In this document: positions 1 through 7,119 of the stretch, in pieces | Position numbering within the stretch: the first letter of the stretch is position 1 | Layout of the letters: every line of letters begins with the position of its first letter | From: Actinomyces sp. | GTDB taxonomy: Bacteria > Actinomycetota > Actinomycetes > Actinomycetales > Actinomycetaceae | NCBI GenBank assembly: GCA_018375675.1 | Contig: JAHACW010000075.1 | Coordinates: 1-8,322 of the forward strand | Direction: 5' to 3' | DNA length: 8,322 nucleotides | Program-made: the position numbers and the translations under genes | The notes under the pieces: model-generated | Database searches by the model: none | Seen by the model: only the letters and a program-made list of their open reading frames with translations | What the model was told of the DNA's origin: nothing

Positions 1-251
1 TGGAAGCCGTAGCAGATACCCAGGACAGGCACGCCGGCCTCGAAGATCGCGGGATCGACGGAGGGCGCGCCCTCCTCGTACACGGAGGACGGGCCGCCCG
101 ACAGGATGATGGCGGCGGGCTCCTTGGCGAGCATGTCCGCCACGCTCATGGTGTGGGGGACGATCTCGGAGTAGACGTTAGCCTCACGCACGCGGCGCGC
201 GATCAGCTGGGCATACTGCGCGCCGAAGTCGACGACGAGGACGGGGTGCAT
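1..251 (-). CDS. guaA: GMP synthase (glutamine-hydrolysing), N-terminal part, runs off left edge
   Basis: GMP synthase converts XMP to GMP using ATP and glutamine, the last step of cytosolic de novo GMP synthesis. Only about 83 codons are visible, all from the class I glutamine amidotransferase domain. The start of the strand ([19 protein letters not shown]) is at residues 3-21, the SGGPSSVY loop (which follows the [10 protein letters not shown] strand) is at 51-58, and the nucleophile elbow GICYGF places the catalytic cysteine at residue 80. The ATP pyrophosphatase and dimerisation domains would lie beyond base 1. The ATG at 251 is chosen because AGGGTGA lies about 11 nt upstream. An in-frame GTG at 263 (adding VNASD) is possible but has no well-placed ribosome site. 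It lies downstream of bioY on the same strand with a 151-nt gap, so it could be read from bioY or from its own promoter. The family call is firm; only the start is uncertain. Confidence 0.96.
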   Translation of the reverse strand, partial: MHPVLVVDFGAQYAQLIARRVREANVYSEIVPHTMSVADMLAKEPAAIILSGGPSSVYEEGAPSVDPAIFEAGVPVLGICYGF

Positions 252-317
252 GTCAGAAGCGTTCACCCTGCCAATGGTACCCGCGCGCGCCCCACCCCGT
301 CGCGCTCCATTACGCAT

Positions 318-367
318 GTCACCACTGCGCACGCCGGATACGGTGACGGCCCCGCCCCCGGGTGGGG
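318..367 (-). other. Inverted repeats in the bioY-guaA gap
   Basis: Two small dyads occupy the gap between the bioY stop and the guaA start. GTCACC (318-323) pairs with GGTGAC (342-347) across an 18-nt loop. A GC-rich hairpin at 350-367 pairs CCCC with GGGG around CCCGGG; on the minus strand it has one A-C mismatch. The second could be a weak terminator for bioY, although no U-run follows, and the first could be a guaA leader structure or operator. No convincing promoter for guaA was found here. Confidence 0.3.
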
Positions 368-402
368 ACGAGGCCGACTCTCGTTGCGCTGGAGCGCGCG
401 GC

Positions 403-990
403 TCAGCGGAAGATGGAGCGCAGCACCGGGAAGGCGCCGGTGGCAACGGCGGCCTTCAGCAGGTCGCCGATGATGAAGGGCACGAAGCCCTTCATCAGAC
501 CCTGCTCGATCGTCATGTGTGCGAAGGGGATCATCCAGGCCAGGCCCAGGATGTACACGGAGAACAGGGACACGACGGCGGTCGGCGCCATGGTGAGGAT
601 GCGACGGTCGGCGCCACGCTGGGCTGCCAGGCCGGCGATCGCAGCGACGAGGAGGTAGCCGAGGATGTAGCCGAAGGAGGCGAAGGCCCAACCAACGTTC
701 GTGCCGGTGAAGACCGGGACGCCGGCGACGCCGAGGATCGCGTACGTAGCGACGGAGGCGAGGCCTCGACGCGCGCCGAGGGTCGTGCCGACCGAGAGGG
801 CACCGAGCGTGCCGAGCGAGACGGGCACGGGCGTGAAGGGCAGCGGGATCGAGATGCGGGCGAGGACGATCATGGCGATCGTGCCGGCTGCCACCAGGGC
901 GATTTCGCGTGCGATCGTGCCACCGAGGCGGTCGGCGAGGACGCGGTTTTCGCGCGTGGCGGCGACGGGGGAAGCGGTCAGGGTGGTCAT
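403..990 (-). CDS. bioY: BioY-family biotin transporter substrate-binding (S) subunit
   Basis: BioY is the membrane S component of the energy-coupling-factor (ECF) importer for biotin. The 195-residue product has the usual family length and about six hydrophobic segments, roughly residues 30-48, 55-70, 76-92, 103-123, 133-153 and 166-185. Family signatures seen are the [17 protein letters not shown] stretch (50-66), GVPVFTG (90-96) and the C-terminal FIIGDLLKA (172-180), which carries the conserved Asp and Lys of the family. The ATG at 990 is preceded by AAAGGTG (995-1001) at good spacing. No ATPase (bioM/ecfA) or T-component gene is next to it, so it probably uses a shared ECF module encoded elsewhere. 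The segment after PVFTG ([17 protein letters not shown]) departs from the glycine-rich GPTGGY-type loop I recall for many BioY proteins. Substrate other than biotin cannot be excluded, but the family call is solid. Confidence 0.92.
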   Translation of the reverse strand: MTTLTASPVAATRENRVLADRLGGTIAREIALVAAGTIAMIVLARISIPLPFTPVPVSLGTLGALSVGTTLGARRGLASVATYAILGVAGVPVFTGTNVGWAFASFGYILGYLLVAAIAGLAAQRGADRRILTMAPTAVVSLFSVYILGLAWMIPFAHMTIEQGLMKGFVPFIIGDLLKAAVATGAFPVLRSIFR

Positions 991-1023
991 ACGACACCTT
1001 TCAACAGGGCTAACAGCCTTTCA

Positions 1024-1036
1024 TTCAACAATTGAA
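1024..1036. promoter_or_regulatory. Palindromic operator candidate over the bioY start site
   Basis: TTCAA-CAA-TTGAA (plus strand 1024-1036) is a perfect 5-bp inverted repeat with a 3-nt centre. It touches the -10 box of the bioY promoter and covers the predicted transcription start. A related half-element, TTCAACAGGGCTAACA, is at 1000-1015, so TTCAACA occurs twice, 24 bp apart. Position at the start site suits a repressor. A biotin regulator (BirA or BioQ type) is a natural guess, but the site does not match the BioQ operator as I remember it, so the regulator is unknown. Confidence 0.5.
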
Positions 1037-1064
1037 CAATATGCTGCCCGCCACTCCCTGTCAA
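1036..1064 (-). promoter_or_regulatory. Near-consensus housekeeping promoter of bioY
   Basis: On the minus strand a perfect -35 hexamer TTGACA (1059-1064) is followed by exactly 17 nt and then TATTGT (1036-1041, four of six matches to TATAAT). The expected start site is near 1029, giving a leader of about 39 nt before the bioY ATG. It lies between the purH hairpin and bioY, so bioY can be transcribed independently of purH. Confidence 0.8.
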
Positions 1065-1082
1065 GCACACGGGCGCAGATCT

Positions 1083-1117
1083 CAGGGGGCGAGCGCCACA
1101 CCGGCGCTCGCCCCCTG
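1083..1117 (-). terminator. Strong stem-loop after purH
   Basis: A perfect 15-bp GC-rich stem (1083-1097 with 1103-1117) closes a 5-nt loop ACACC, starting 21 nt after the purH stop. No U-tract follows on either strand, as is common for actinobacterial terminators. It separates purH from the bioY promoter. It may act as an intrinsic terminator or as a 3'-end stabiliser. Confidence 0.75.
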
Positions 1118-1137
1118 GAACCCATGAGCGGGTGTGA

Positions 1138-2979
1138 TCAGTGCGCGAAGTGGCGCGTGCCCGTCAGGTACATCGTGATGCCCGCAGCGTTCGCCGCGTC
1201 GATCGACTCCTGGTCACGCACCGAGCCGCCGGGCTGGACGACAGCCTTCACGCCCGCGTCAATGAGCACCTGCAGTCCATCCGCGAAGGGGAAGAACGCA
1301 TCCGACGCGGCGACCGCGCCAACGGAACGCTGCTCCGGAGCCTCGGCCACAACCTCGGACGCGCGAGCGCCGCCCGCACTGTCCACGGTGGACGCCGCCG
1401 CGTCACCCGTCGAGCGCGAGCCCAGCGTGTTCGCACGCTCGACCGCCAGCTTGCAGGAGTCCACGCGGTTCACCTGGCCCATGCCAACGCCCACCGAGGC
1501 GCCGTCCTTGACCAGCAGGATCGCATTCGAACGAACCGCACGCACCGTGCGCCACGCGAACTCCAGGTCCGCCAGCGTCGCCTCGTCGGCGGGTGCGCCG
1601 GCCGCGAGCGTCCAGTTCTCCGGGGAATCGCCCGGCGCGTCGATGTCGTCGCGCTCCTGGACCAGCAGGCCGCCACTGATCTGCTTGAACTCGTACGAGC
1701 CGCGAGCCGGGGGCTCAACCTGCAGGACGCGCAGGTTCTTCTTCGCGCTCAGCACCTCGAGCGCGCCCTCCTCGTAGTCGGGGGCCAGCACGACCTCAGT
1801 GAAGATCGGGACGATCTGGCGGGCCAGCTCCACGCTCACCGGGCGGTTCACGGCGATCACGCCGCCAAACGCCGACACGGGGTCGCAGGCGTGCGCGAGG
1901 CGGTGCGCCTCGGCCACATCATCGGCCACCGCGATGCCGCAGGGGTTCGCGTGCTTGATGATCGCGACGCAGGGGCGCTCGTGATCATAGGCAGCGCGCA
2001 GGGCGGCGTCGCCATCCGTGTAGTTGTTGTAGCTCATGGCCTTGCCGTGCAGCTGGCGCGCGTTCGCAATGCCCGGGACCAAGGCCTCGTCGTCGGCCTC
2101 CTCGTCCTCGAAGGACTCATCGATCTCGCGGTACACGGCCGCGCCCTGGTGCGGATTCTCGCCGTAGCGCAGCGACTCCACGCGCTCGAAAGCGTCGGCG
2201 ACGAACACGGGCATGCCCGAGGCCTGCCCCTCCTCCTCGGGGGCCTCCACCACGTAGTCTTCCTCAGTCTGGTAGCCCAGGGACTCCAAGAACGCCGCGT
2301 CGGAGGCATCCAGGTGAGTCTCGGCAGCCTCGTCGAGGACCTCGCGCACATCCTCAAGATCCAGCTCGTCGGCCAGCCAACCGGCAATCGCCAGGTCGTA
2401 GGTCGCCGTGTGGGCGAAGGCCTCGGCGGCCAGCACGCGGCGCTGCTCGAGAGTAAAGCCCTCCCCCGCCACGGCCTCGGCCACATCCGCGTAACGCTCC
2501 GGGGAGGTCACGACGGCGACCGACGGGTGGTTCTTCGCGGCGGCTCGCACCATGGAAGGGCCGCCGATGTCGATCTGCTCGACACACTCGTCGAAGGACG
2601 CGCCCGAGGCGACCGTGTCCTGGAAGGGGTACAGGTTGCACACGACCAGGTCGAAAGCCTGGATGCCCAGCTGCGCGATCTGCTCGCGGTGCGCGGCCTT
2701 ACGCTGATCGGCCAGGATGCCAGAGTGAATGAAGGGGTGCAGGGTCTTCACGCGCCCCTCGAGCACCTCGGGGAAACCGGTCACGTCGTCGACCGGGGTG
2801 ACAGCCACGCCGGCGGCCGCGATGCGGGCAGCCGTGGACCCGGTGGAGACGATCTCCACGCCGGCCTCGCCAAGGGCGCGGGCAAGATCCTCCAGGCCCG
2901 TCTTGTCGTACACAGAAATCAGGGCCCGCTTGATGGGGCGCACGTCGATGGGTTCCAGGTTGTCCAGGGAGACGGACAT
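1138..2979 (-). CDS. purH: Bifunctional AICAR transformylase / IMP cyclohydrolase
   Basis: PurH carries out the last two steps of IMP synthesis: formylation of AICAR with 10-formyl-THF, then ring closure. The N-terminal MGS-like cyclohydrolase domain runs from about residue 14 to 200, with [13 protein letters not shown] (45-57), the [13 protein letters not shown] stretch (78-90) and NLYPF (115-119). The transformylase domain shows LRYGENPHQ (270-278), [12 protein letters not shown] (315-326), KHANPCG with the catalytic Lys342-His343, and FFPF (562-565), ending in GTRHFAH. The ATG at 2979 has GGAGGAA just upstream. A longer in-frame ORF to 3060 would translate through the riboswitch and is rejected. 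At 613 residues it is longer than the usual 520-530; extra acidic or Ala/Ser-rich segments sit near 206-258, 285-300 and 517-551. No catalytic motif is interrupted, so it is probably active. Confidence 0.97.
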   Translation of the reverse strand: MSVSLDNLEPIDVRPIKRALISVYDKTGLEDLARALGEAGVEIVSTGSTAARIAAAGVAVTPVDDVTGFPEVLEGRVKTLHPFIHSGILADQRKAAHREQIAQLGIQAFDLVVCNLYPFQDTVASGASFDECVEQIDIGGPSMVRAAAKNHPSVAVVTSPERYADVAEAVAGEGFTLEQRRVLAAEAFAHTATYDLAIAGWLADELDLEDVREVLDEAAETHLDASDAAFLESLGYQTEEDYVVEAPEEEGQASGMPVFVADAFERVESLRYGENPHQGAAVYREIDESFEDEEADDEALVPGIANARQLHGKAMSYNNYTDGDAALRAAYDHERPCVAIIKHANPCGIAVADDVAEAHRLAHACDPVSAFGGVIAVNRPVSVELARQIVPIFTEVVLAPDYEEGALEVLSAKKNLRVLQVEPPARGSYEFKQISGGLLVQERDDIDAPGDSPENWTLAAGAPADEATLADLEFAWRTVRAVRSNAILLVKDGASVGVGMGQVNRVDSCKLAVERANTLGSRSTGDAAASTVDSAGGARASEVVAEAPEQRSVGAVAASDAFFPFADGLQVLIDAGVKAVVQPGGSVRDQESIDAANAAGITMYLTGTRHFAH

Positions 2980-3009
2980 AGTTCCTCCAGGTTGAGACCA
3001 AACCCAGGC

Positions 3010-3085
3010 GCCCAGGCGGGCGACGCCTCGCGGGAAATGCGGCCGCTCCCCGGTGGTCATCCACCCTCGCCAGTCGCGGCGTCTC
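3010..3085 (-). promoter_or_regulatory. ZTP (pfl) riboswitch in the purH leader
   Basis: The minus-strand RNA shows the expected ZTP-aptamer parts in order. P1 pairs GCCGC (3076-3080) with GCGGC (3042-3046). The conserved GACTGGCG follows P1. P2 is GGTGG-ATGA-CCACC (3052-3065), followed by GGGGAGC. The signature CCGCCTGGGC is at 3010-3019. The GGCG of GACTGGCG (3068-3071) can form the known pseudoknot with CGCC (3015-3018). The aptamer lies entirely between the DUF6350 stop and the purH start. ZTP/ZMP accumulates when 10-formyl-THF is short, and ligand binding is known to turn on purine and one-carbon genes. A small hairpin GGTT-N7-AACC (2990-3004) lies between the aptamer and the GGAGGAA ribosome site; with no U-run, translational control is more likely than termination. 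Confidence 0.92.
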
Positions 3086-3090
3086 CCAGT

Positions 3091-4614
3091 CTAGTTCAGG
3101 CCCTCGCGCCGCGTCGCCTTCGTCTCGGGGTCTTCCTCGTCACCTTCGGCCCGGCCCGCTTCGCTGTCCGCGGCGTCCTCGGCGGTAGTTTCGCTAGTGT
3201 CCTCAGGCACCTCGTCCGCGTCCTGCTCGTCCGCATCGGCCGCCGCTTCGAGATCCTCAGCCCCGGCCTCGTTGGCGTCTGCGTCCGCGTCGCCCACCTC
3301 AGCGGGGTCGGAAGCCTCAGCCCAGGCCTCGTCTGTCGTCGAGGCGCCGGCCCCCACGCGGGACGCACGCTCGGCGGCGCGACGACGCAGGGCCTCACCC
3401 TCGTTGCGGACGCGACCGGCACCCTCGCCAAGGAGGGCGCGCGTCGTCGGGTGGGTCGCCAGGGCGATGATCAGCGCGGGCAGGGCAATCTCGAGCACGA
3501 GGGCGAGCGTCGCCCACCCCACGCGCGGGCCCATCGACGACAGGCGCACGGAGCCCATGCTCATCGTCGCACTCCACATCCACAGGGCCGTTACCGACGC
3601 GGTAATCAACGAGGCCAGGACCCCCTGAGCGGTCTGGTGCAGCAGGTGCTCACGACGGAACGAACGAGCCGCAACGACACCGAGGCCGATACCCAGCGCG
3701 ATGGGCGCGAGGATCACCCACATGCCGGGGGCGGTCTGCGGGACGGCGCCCAGCAGCGGAATCGGCGGAATCGGCCCAGGGCCGGCAACCGTCGGTGAAT
3801 GCAACGAATCCGTCGCCGTCAGGAAGCCCGCGCCCGACCACCAGGCGGCCGCCCACGCCATGATCGTCGGGGCAAACAGCGCCTGCCCGCCGACGATGAA
3901 CGACGTATCCGCGGCCGACGAAGCACCCAGGAGCTCCTGAATACCCGCCATACGGCTCCACCCAGCGACGAGCGCGATGACCGAGGCGACGAACGACGCG
4001 GCCGCGAGGACCACCACAGACAGGCCACCCAGCTTCAGGCCACCCGAAATCCAGTGCTGCATCGACGGGGCCTCGTAGTCGCGCGAATAGCCCGAGGCGA
4101 CGAACCAGACCGAGCCGATCAATGGGATCAACACGCCGCCAATCGTGCCCGTCCACCAATGCGAGTGAATACCGGAAGCCCCCGCCAGGAGCCACGAGGT
4201 CAGCAGGAAGCCAGGCACGGCAAACAGCGCGGCACTGCGCGGGTAACCCGCCGTCGTCCGCAGCAGAATCCGCACCAGCACGATCAGCAGAGCACCCATC
4301 AGCGTCGGGATCGCACGATAGTGCACGTCCCCCACAACCGACGTGCCGCCAATGACGGCGGCCCACAGGTCACCACCCAGGCCGAGCGCGTCGCGCGGCG
4401 TCGTGTCATTCATCCATGAGTTCGAGCGCAGCGTCAGGTAGGCGATCATCGTGAACACCGTGATCAGACCCCAGCCCGCAAAGGCCGCCTCGACACCTGC
4501 GAGCACACCGCGCGCCCACCCCTGCGGGACGGCCACACGAATCGTCGCGCGGTCCGCCACGTACGTGGTCGTGGTTCGCCGGGGGCTGGGTACTTCTCTG
4601 ATGCGCTCGCTCAC
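3091..4614 (-). CDS. DUF6350 / PerM-like polytopic membrane protein with acidic C-terminal tail
   Basis: A 507-residue membrane protein with about eight to ten hydrophobic segments between residues 37 and 386. These are followed by a basic helix (about 400-420) and a very acidic, Ala-rich low-complexity tail (about 427-499). The GAGF...PIPPIPLLGAVP stretch (261-292) is typical of DUF6350. Position between sucD and purH matches the mycobacterial order sucC-sucD-perM-purN-purH, where PerM (Rv0955) is a membrane protein linked to cell division and stress persistence. The same role here is inference from family and synteny. The start is GTG at 4614, with no clear Shine-Dalgarno sequence. A weak -10-like CACTAT (4621-4626) ends 6 nt before the GTG, so a leaderless mRNA is possible. 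The gene is 73 nt from sucD, behind a hairpin. purN is absent from its usual place after this gene. Confidence 0.82.
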   Translation of the reverse strand: MSERIREVPSPRRTTTTYVADRATIRVAVPQGWARGVLAGVEAAFAGWGLITVFTMIAYLTLRSNSWMNDTTPRDALGLGGDLWAAVIGGTSVVGDVHYRAIPTLMGALLIVLVRILLRTTAGYPRSAALFAVPGFLLTSWLLAGASGIHSHWWTGTIGGVLIPLIGSVWFVASGYSRDYEAPSMQHWISGGLKLGGLSVVVLAAASFVASVIALVAGWSRMAGIQELLGASSAADTSFIVGGQALFAPTIMAWAAAWWSGAGFLTATDSLHSPTVAGPGPIPPIPLLGAVPQTAPGMWVILAPIALGIGLGVVAARSFRREHLLHQTAQGVLASLITASVTALWMWSATMSMGSVRLSSMGPRVGWATLALVLEIALPALIIALATHPTTRALLGEGAGRVRNEGEALRRRAAERASRVGAGASTTDEAWAEASDPAEVGDADADANEAGAEDLEAAADADEQDADEVPEDTSETTAEDAADSEAGRAEGDEEDPETKATRREGLN

Positions 4615-4630
4615 AGGCCCATAGTGTCAG

Positions 4631-4675
4631 AATCGGCCCGGGGCCGCGACGCTGCGCGCCGACCCCGGGCCGATT
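4631..4675 (-). terminator. Stem-loop between sucD and the DUF6350 gene
   Basis: AATCGGCCCGGGG (4631-4643) pairs perfectly with its complement at 4663-4675. The 19-nt loop contains a further CGCG/CGCG mini-stem (4645-4648 with 4655-4658). It begins 13 nt after the sucD stop. No long U-run follows. It probably ends or attenuates the sucCD transcript, or protects its 3' end. Confidence 0.7.
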
Positions 4676-4687
4676 TGTGCTGTGACG

Positions 4688-5608
4688 TTAGCGCGAGAGG
4701 ATCTCGCGCGCGATCTGCGCCGTCTGCGAAGGGGTGCGACCCACGCGCACGCCCACGGCCTCGAGCGCCTCCGCCTTTGCGGCAGCCGTACCCGACGAGC
4801 CGGACACGATCGCGCCAGCGTGCCCCATGGTCTTGCCCTCGGGGGCCGTGACGCCCGCGATGTAGGCGACGACGGGCTTGGTCATGTTCTCCTGGATCCA
4901 GGCGGCCGCACGCTCCTCGGCGTCGCCGCCGATCTCGCCAATCATGATGACGAGGTCCGTGTCGGGGTCCGCCTCAAAAGCCGCCAGTGCGTCGATGTGG
5001 GTGGTGCCCACAACCGGGTCGCCGCCGATACCCAGGCACGTCGTGAAGCCGAAATCGCGCAGCTCATACATGAGCTGGTAGGTCAGCGTGCCCGACTTCG
5101 AGACAAGGCCGAGGCGTCCCGGTCCCGTGATGTCCGCCGGGGTGATGCCCAGGTTCGCCTGCCCAGGCGAGATGATGCCGGGGCAGTTCGGGCCGATCAG
5201 GCGCACGCCCGCCGCGAGCGCGCGCTCGACAACGATCGTGGAATCCTGGACGGGAATGCCCTCGGTGATGAGGACGATCGTTTCGATGCCCGCGTCGATG
5301 GCCTCAAGGGCGGCGCCCTTCGCGAAGGCCGGGGGCACGAAGATGACGGAGGCGTTCGCGCCGGTGGCCTCGCGGGCCTCGGCGACCGTGCCGAAGACGG
5401 GGACCTCAACCTGGCCGTCGGTCACCTTGTCGGCGCCCGGGCCGTAGCCCTGCACGTCGAAGGTGACGGTCGTGCCGGCCTTGCGCGGGTTCGTGCCGCC
5501 AACGATGGCCGTGCCAGCGCTCAGCATGCGCTGGGTGTGCTTGCGGCCCTCGGCGCCAGTCATGCCCTGGACGATGACCCGGGTGTCAGAGTTGACGAAG
5601 ATAGTCAT
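4688..5608 (-). CDS. sucD: Succinyl-CoA synthetase (ADP-forming), alpha subunit
   Basis: The alpha subunit binds CoA and carries the phospho-histidine of succinyl-CoA synthetase, which interconverts succinyl-CoA and succinate with nucleotide phosphorylation in the TCA cycle. The 306-residue length is normal. The Rossmann CoA-binding start [19 protein letters not shown] is at 11-29, [12 protein letters not shown] at 138-149, GEIGGDAEE at 224-232, and the active-site loop [18 protein letters not shown] at 261-278 with the phosphorylated His263. The ATG at 5608 has AGGAG (5615-5619) 6 nt upstream. It follows sucC by 26 nt on the same strand, so the two form one operon and one enzyme complex. A hairpin follows the stop. 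Confidence 0.98.
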   Translation of the reverse strand: MTIFVNSDTRVIVQGMTGAEGRKHTQRMLSAGTAIVGGTNPRKAGTTVTFDVQGYGPGADKVTDGQVEVPVFGTVAEAREATGANASVIFVPPAFAKGAALEAIDAGIETIVLITEGIPVQDSTIVVERALAAGVRLIGPNCPGIISPGQANLGITPADITGPGRLGLVSKSGTLTYQLMYELRDFGFTTCLGIGGDPVVGTTHIDALAAFEADPDTDLVIMIGEIGGDAEERAAAWIQENMTKPVVAYIAGVTAPEGKTMGHAGAIVSGSSGTAAAKAEALEAVGVRVGRTPSQTAQIAREILSR

Positions 5609-5634
5609 GGTGTTCTCCTGCGATTCTCGGGTCG

Positions 5635-6822
5635 TTACTTCGACGAGGCCTGGGCTGCGAGCTCAGCTGCACGCCGGGCCGCGCCGTCCATCGTTTCTTC
5701 CATGTGGACGAGCGGGTGCGCAGCCTCGGCGAGGATCGCGCGGCCCTCCTCAACCTTGTTACCGTCGAGGCGCACGACGAGCGGCTTCGAGGCCGCGTCG
5801 CCCAGCGTCTCAAGCGCACCGATGATGCCTCGGGCGACCTGGTCGCAGGCGGTGATACCGCCGAATACGTTGACGAACACGGAGCGAACCTGCTCGTCTC
5901 CGAGGATGATGTCCAGCCCCTTGGCCATGACCTCGGCCGAAGCGCCGCCGCCGATGTCGAGGAAGTTCGCGGGCTTCATTCCGCCGAACTCCTCGCCGGC
6001 CATCGCGACCACGTCGAGGGTCGACATAACCAGGCCCGCGCCGTTACCGATGATGCCGACCTGGCCCTCCAGGCGCACGTAGTTAAGCCCGGCTGCCTTC
6101 GCTGCGGCCTCGCGCGGATCCTGCGCGGCCACGTCCACGAGCTCAGCGTGGCCGGGGTGGCGGAAGCGCGCATTGTCATCGAGGGTCACCTTGCCGTCGA
6201 CGGCCCACACGGAGCCGTCGGGGCTGGAGACCAGCGGGTTGACCTCGACCAGGGTCGCATCCTCATCGCGGTAGACGGTCCACAGGGTTTCGAGGACGGG
6301 GGCGATGGCCTCGGCCGTTTCCTCGTCGAAGCCCGCTTCCTTCGCAATGTGGCGGGCGACCTCGGCGTCGATGCCGACGGTGGGATCGAGGGGGACACGG
6401 GCCAGGGCCTCGGGGCGTTCCTTCGCGAGTGTCTCGATGTCCATGCCACCTTCGCGCGAACACATCGCCAGGTGGCGGCGGTTCGAGCGGTCCAGCAGGA
6501 TCGAGAAGTAGTATTCGGCGGCGATGTCCGCGCCGGACGCGATCATGACCTTCTTGACGATATGGCCCTTGATGTCGAGGCCGAGGATCGCCTCAGCTTT
6601 CTCGTATGCTTCGTCGGCGGTGTGGGCGAGCTTGACGCCACCGGCCTTGCCGCGGCCGCCGGTCTTCACCTGCGCCTTGACGACCAGCAGCGACGCACCG
6701 TCCGCCAGCAGCTCGCGCGCACCCTCGCGCGCCTCTTCGGGGGTTGACGCCAGGCGGTAGTCGAGCACGGGCACGCCGTGCTCCTTGAACATCTGCCGGG
6801 CCTGGTACTCGTAGAGATCCAC
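5635..6822 (-). CDS. sucC: Succinyl-CoA synthetase (ADP-forming), beta subunit
   Basis: The beta subunit supplies the ATP-grasp nucleotide site and part of the succinate site. The 395-residue length is normal. Signatures seen are [12 protein letters not shown] at the N-terminus, [17 protein letters not shown] (48-64), VEVNPLV with the Mg-binding Asn195, AVDGK with Asp209, [12 protein letters not shown] (259-270), FLDIGGGA (287-294) and [13 protein letters not shown] (318-330). The start is GTG at 6822, supported by GGAGGG (6829-6834) 6 nt upstream; the protein begins exactly where family members do. It is first in the sucCD operon. The upstream 140 nt hold a TAGAAT -10 candidate and a 22-bp inverted repeat. 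Nothing appears broken. Confidence 0.98.
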   Translation of the reverse strand: MDLYEYQARQMFKEHGVPVLDYRLASTPEEAREGARELLADGASLLVVKAQVKTGGRGKAGGVKLAHTADEAYEKAEAILGLDIKGHIVKKVMIASGADIAAEYYFSILLDRSNRRHLAMCSREGGMDIETLAKERPEALARVPLDPTVGIDAEVARHIAKEAGFDEETAEAIAPVLETLWTVYRDEDATLVEVNPLVSSPDGSVWAVDGKVTLDDNARFRHPGHAELVDVAAQDPREAAAKAAGLNYVRLEGQVGIIGNGAGLVMSTLDVVAMAGEEFGGMKPANFLDIGGGASAEVMAKGLDIILGDEQVRSVFVNVFGGITACDQVARGIIGALETLGDAASKPLVVRLDGNKVEEGRAILAEAAHPLVHMEETMDGAARRAAELAAQASSK

Positions 6823-6861
6823 CTTATTCCCTCCGTTGAACGTGGTGTGGTCAGCGCAATA

Positions 6862-6867
6862 ATTCTA
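6862..6867 (-). promoter_or_regulatory. Candidate -10 element of sucC
   Basis: TAGAAT on the minus strand matches five of six bases of TATAAT and would start transcription near 6855, giving a leader of about 32 nt. No good -35 hexamer lies 16-18 nt upstream (GCGCGT), so it would depend on the -10 or an activator. A second candidate, CGGTCA-N17-GATAAT (6925-6930 and 6902-6907), lies further upstream and overlaps the palindrome described next. Confidence 0.42.
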
Positions 6868-6902
6868 ACGTGTGACCGGCATAAACGCGCCATTTCCTCC
6901 CA

Positions 6903-6957
6903 TTATCAAGGCTTGTCACGGCCTTGACCGGAGGCCCACTTCCCTTTATCAACGCTT
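6903..6957. repeat. Duplicated TTATCAA motif upstream of sucC
   Basis: TTATCAAGGCTT (6903-6914) and TTATCAACGCTT (6946-6957) agree at 11 of 12 bases and are 43 bp apart, close to four helical turns. The first overlaps the left half of the 22-bp palindrome. They may be two sites for one regulator of sucCD, or a chance duplication. Confidence 0.45.
6906..6927. promoter_or_regulatory. Inverted repeat upstream of sucCD, possible operator
   Basis: TCAAGGC (6906-6912) and GCCTTGA (6921-6927) form a perfect 7-bp inverted repeat with an 8-nt centre, a half-site spacing of about 1.5 helical turns. It occupies the space between the -35-like CGGTCA and -10-like GATAAT of the upstream promoter candidate. 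This placement suits a dimeric repressor of sucCD. The regulator is unknown. Confidence 0.5.
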
Positions 6958-6975
6958 TGCGTTACAGGGTCGGTT

Positions 6976-7005
6976 GCTGGGGGCGGTGGGGCGGCCGCGC
7001 CCAGC
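6976..7005. repeat. GC-rich hairpin in the left part of the gene-free region
   Basis: GCTGGGGGC (6976-6984) pairs with GCGCCCAGC (6997-7005), eight of nine bases, around a 12-nt GC-rich loop. It could be a transcript end for either strand, but no U-run follows and no gene ends beside it. Confidence 0.35.
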
Positions 7006-7031
7006 TTCCACTAGGTGGGTGTAGCTGCGTA

Positions 7032-7073
7032 TCGAAGGGTTAACACTGCCAGTCGAAGGGCTGACTACCAGGG
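7032..7073. repeat. Two tandem 21-bp units
   Basis: Two directly adjacent 21-bp units begin with the identical TCGAAGGG (7032-7039 and 7053-7060) and agree at 14 of 21 positions. The first also contains GTTAAC. The 21-bp period is two helical turns. Function is unknown; no inverted partner was found. Confidence 0.35.
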
Positions 7074-7078
7074 CCGCG

Positions 7079-7100
7079 GCGCAACACAACTCGCCCCGCG
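7079..7100 (+). repeat. Degenerate extra copy of motif A
   Basis: These 22 nt match 15 of 22 positions of the intact motif A at 7120, including the contiguous AACTCGCCC core. It starts 41 bp before copy A1, nearly the 42-bp spacing of the intact copies. It has no visible mirror partner on the right side of block A, where block B begins. It suggests that the left arm once had three units. Confidence 0.45.
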
Positions 7101-7119
7101 GGATCCCACGACTGCCGGT

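Noticed and set aside
2980..3060. Upstream extension of purH to a start at 3060
   Set aside because: The extension lies inside the ZTP riboswitch, and the ATG at 2979 has a strong GGAGGAA site and the expected N-terminus.
1141..3798. An 885-codon open frame on the plus strand
   Set aside because: It is antisense to purH and the DUF6350 gene, an effect of high-GC codon use. Its Arg/His/Gly-rich translation has no family features, and it crosses the riboswitch and a gene boundary.
6903..6957. DnaA boxes or replication origin
   Set aside because: TTATCAACG resembles the DnaA box at seven of nine positions, but there are only two copies, the changes fall at informative positions, and no dnaA or dnaN gene is nearby.
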